Shown here in pieces: positions 62,622 to 64,000 of a stretch of 64,000 bases of DNA. Made by a program: the position numbers and the translations under genes. Under the pieces are notes generated by a model. That model was not told the DNA's origin. It ran no database searches and saw only the letters and a list, made by a program, of their open reading frames with translations. Positions within the stretch are counted from its first letter, which is position 1. Each line of letters opens with the position of its first letter. The stretch comes from Candidatus Eiseniibacteriota bacterium (lineage in GTDB: Bacteria; Eisenbacteria; RBG-16-71-46; CAIMUX01; WJJG01). The stretch is taken from NCBI GenBank assembly GCA_023129715.1, contig JAGMBO010000004.1, forward strand, positions 1 to 64,000, written 5' to 3'.

Positions 62622-63936
62622 TCTCACTGGCGCCTGGAGCGCGGTCGATGCGGTATCCCCCTTCGTCGAGACGGGGTGGGTGCGGCGGGTGGCCGGCGGA
62701 GTGGTCGAGGCGACCGGTCCGCGGCTGCCGGTGGGGGCCCTCTGTCTAATCGACGATCCGGTCGCCACGGCGGCGGAAGTCGTCGGTTTCCGGGAAGATG
62801 CGCTCCTGCTGATGCCCCTGGGGGGGGCGGGAGGCCTGCGTCCCGGGGCGCCGGTGAGGAGCGGTCGCGTGCCGCTGGGGGTCAAGACGGGCCCTGGGTT
62901 GCTCGGCCGCATCCTCGACGGATTGGGCGAGCCGATCGATGGGCGTGGTCCGCTGCCCGGTCGCACGCAGCCGGTCGTCGCCCAGCCGCCCGCGCCCCTG
63001 GAGCGCCGGCGCATCCGTGAACCGCTGGTCACCGGAGTGCGGGTGATCGACGGGCTGTTGACCTGTGGCAAGGGGCAACGCCTGGGCATCTTTGCCGGCT
63101 CGGGCGTGGGGAAGTCGATCCTCTTGGGCAGCATCGCGCGTCATGCGGTCGCCAACGTCAACGTCATCGCCCTGATCGGTGAGCGCGGGCGCGAGGTGCG
63201 CGACTTCCTCGAGCGCGACCTGGGCGCGGCGCTCTCGCGCTCGGTCGTCGTCGTGGCGACCGCGGAACAACCGCCCCTGGTGCGGATCAAGGCGGCCCTG
63301 GTGGCGCTGACGATTGCCGAACACTTCCGCGACCGCGGCGAGGATGTGCTCTTCATGATGGATTCCCTCACCCGAGTGGTGATGGCCCAACGCGAGATTG
63401 GTCTTGCCGCGGGAGAGCCGCCGACGACGAAGGGTTATCCGCCGTCGGCCTTCGCGCTCCTGCCCGGCCTGCTGGAACGTGTCGGCACGTCCCGCCGCGG
63501 GAGCGTCACCGGGTTCTTCGCCGTGTTGGTGGAGGGGGACGATCTCAGCGAGCCGGTCAGTGACGCCGCCCGCTCGGTGCTCGACGGTCACATCACGCTC
63601 TCGCGTCGTCTGGCGCATCGCAATCACTACCCGGCGGTCGATGTGCTCGGCAGCGTCAGCCGCGTGATGCCCCAGGTGGTCAGCGAGGTTCATCAAGCCG
63701 CGGCCGACGAGGTCCGGCGCGTGCTCGCCGTCTACGCCGAAGCGGAAGACGTGATCAACCTCGGCGCCTATGTCGCCGGGTCGAATGCGGACGTCGATGA
63801 GGCCATCCGGCGCCTGCCGGCGGTGCACCGTTTCCTGCGCCAGCGGCCGGAGGAGGGCAGCGCATTGGATGATACGCTGCGCGGCCTCGAACAACTCGCC
63901 CGGGAGCGCGGGCCCGTGGCGGTGGGGGATGAGTAG
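62611..63936 (+). CDS. fliI: Flagellar type III export ATPase FliI
   Basis: FliI is the cytosolic ATPase of the flagellar export apparatus. The 441-residue reading starts MRLDLTGAWSAVDAVSPFVE, chosen after GAGGTGGCCG and overlapping fliH. Walker A reads FAGSGVGKSILLGS (about 173-186), Walker B LFMMDSLTRVVMAQREI. Further motifs: IGERGREVRDFLERDL, AGEPPTTKGYPPSAFALLPG and DGHITLSRRLAHRNHYPAVD. Length and order are normal. fliJ follows. Confidence 0.95.
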   Translation: MRLDLTGAWSAVDAVSPFVETGWVRRVAGGVVEATGPRLPVGALCLIDDPVATAAEVVGFREDALLLMPLGGAGGLRPGAPVRSGRVPLGVKTGPGLLGRILDGLGEPIDGRGPLPGRTQPVVAQPPAPLERRRIREPLVTGVRVIDGLLTCGKGQRLGIFAGSGVGKSILLGSIARHAVANVNVIALIGERGREVRDFLERDLGAALSRSVVVVATAEQPPLVRIKAALVALTIAEHFRDRGEDVLFMMDSLTRVVMAQREIGLAAGEPPTTKGYPPSAFALLPGLLERVGTSRRGSVTGFFAVLVEGDDLSEPVSDAARSVLDGHITLSRRLAHRNHYPAVDVLGSVSRVMPQVVSEVHQAAADEVRRVLAVYAEAEDVINLGAYVAGSNADVDEAIRRLPAVHRFLRQRPEEGSALDDTLRGLEQLARERGPVAVGDE

Positions 63937-63938
63937 TT

Positions 63939-64000
63939 GTGAGGCGGTTCCGGTTTGCACTCGCGGGCCTCGTCAAGGTCCGGGACGCCAAGGTCGATCG
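63939..64000 (+). CDS. fliJ: Flagellar export chaperone FliJ (partial, cut by window end)
   Basis: A GTG two bases after the fliI stop begins a frame reading RRFRFALAGLVKVRDAKVDR up to the window end. The R-F-x-F-x-L-x-x-L-L/V-x-V-R-x-x-K start is typical of FliJ, the export-ATPase partner that follows fliI. Confidence 0.7.
   Translation, partial: MRRFRFALAGLVKVRDAKVD

Overview
The window is a chromosomal stretch of a GC-rich, Gram-negative, flagellated bacterium. Outer-membrane flagellar rings (FlgH, FlgI), lipoproteins and many secreted proteins ending in a FlgD-Ig/type IX secretion (T9SS)-like C-terminal domain suggest the FCB superphylum or a neighbouring candidate phylum (for example Eisenbacteria or Krumholzibacteria-like). 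This placement is inference; no 16S rRNA or ribosomal marker is present.

Positions 1-10.4 kb hold a broken AlbA/Schlafen-type gene and then a tandem array of secreted proteins: right-handed beta-helix proteins, small sorting-domain proteins and SUMF1-fold (formylglycine-generating-enzyme-like) proteins. The array looks like repeated duplication of a beta-helix / small protein / SUMF1 unit. In two units the beta-helix gene has been lost except for its C-terminal tail. Positions 10.7-15.5 kb hold an unknown secreted protein and a 1314-residue protein that joins a probable caspase-fold peptidase domain to a VWA domain, Ig-like modules, a post-COAP-1-like module and a sorting tail.

Positions 15.5-27.3 kb are accessory: lipoproteins, FG-GAP/VCBS repeat proteins and a Gly-rich ASPIC/UnbV protein, separated by long gene-poor gaps. 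Those gaps carry a degenerate composite repeat family and gene remnants. Positions 27.6-34.4 kb are more ordinary: a YacP-like NYN ribonuclease, two TPR proteins, the tRNA thiolase MnmA, and a PDZ-membrane-GAF-SpoIIE phosphatase on the minus strand.

Positions 34.9-64.0 kb form one large flagellar cluster, all on the plus strand: flgF-flgG-flgA-flgH-flgI-flgJ(SLT)-flgN-flgK-flgL-fliW-csrA-fliC-fliS-fliD-(fliT-like)-flgM-PilZ-histidine kinase-sigma54 regulator, then a sigma-region-4-only protein, a degenerate CheB, an AMIN/TPR protein, a second kinase/sigma54-regulator pair, and flgB-flgC-fliE-fliF-fliG-fliH-fliI-fliJ (cut by the window end). Two near-consensus sigma54 promoters, one before the sigma-region-4 gene and one before flgB, together with two sigma54 activators encoded close by and a sigma28-like promoter before flagellin, suggest a hierarchical sigma54 to sigma28 cascade with FlgM and FliW-CsrA checkpoints. 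A third sigma54-like site precedes a lipoprotein gene outside the cluster.

The most unusual items are the caspase-VWA-sorting protein, the catalytically dead CheB beside a lone sigma region 4, the decaying beta-helix/SUMF1 array, the composite intergenic repeats, and the PDZ-membrane-SpoIIE phosphatase.
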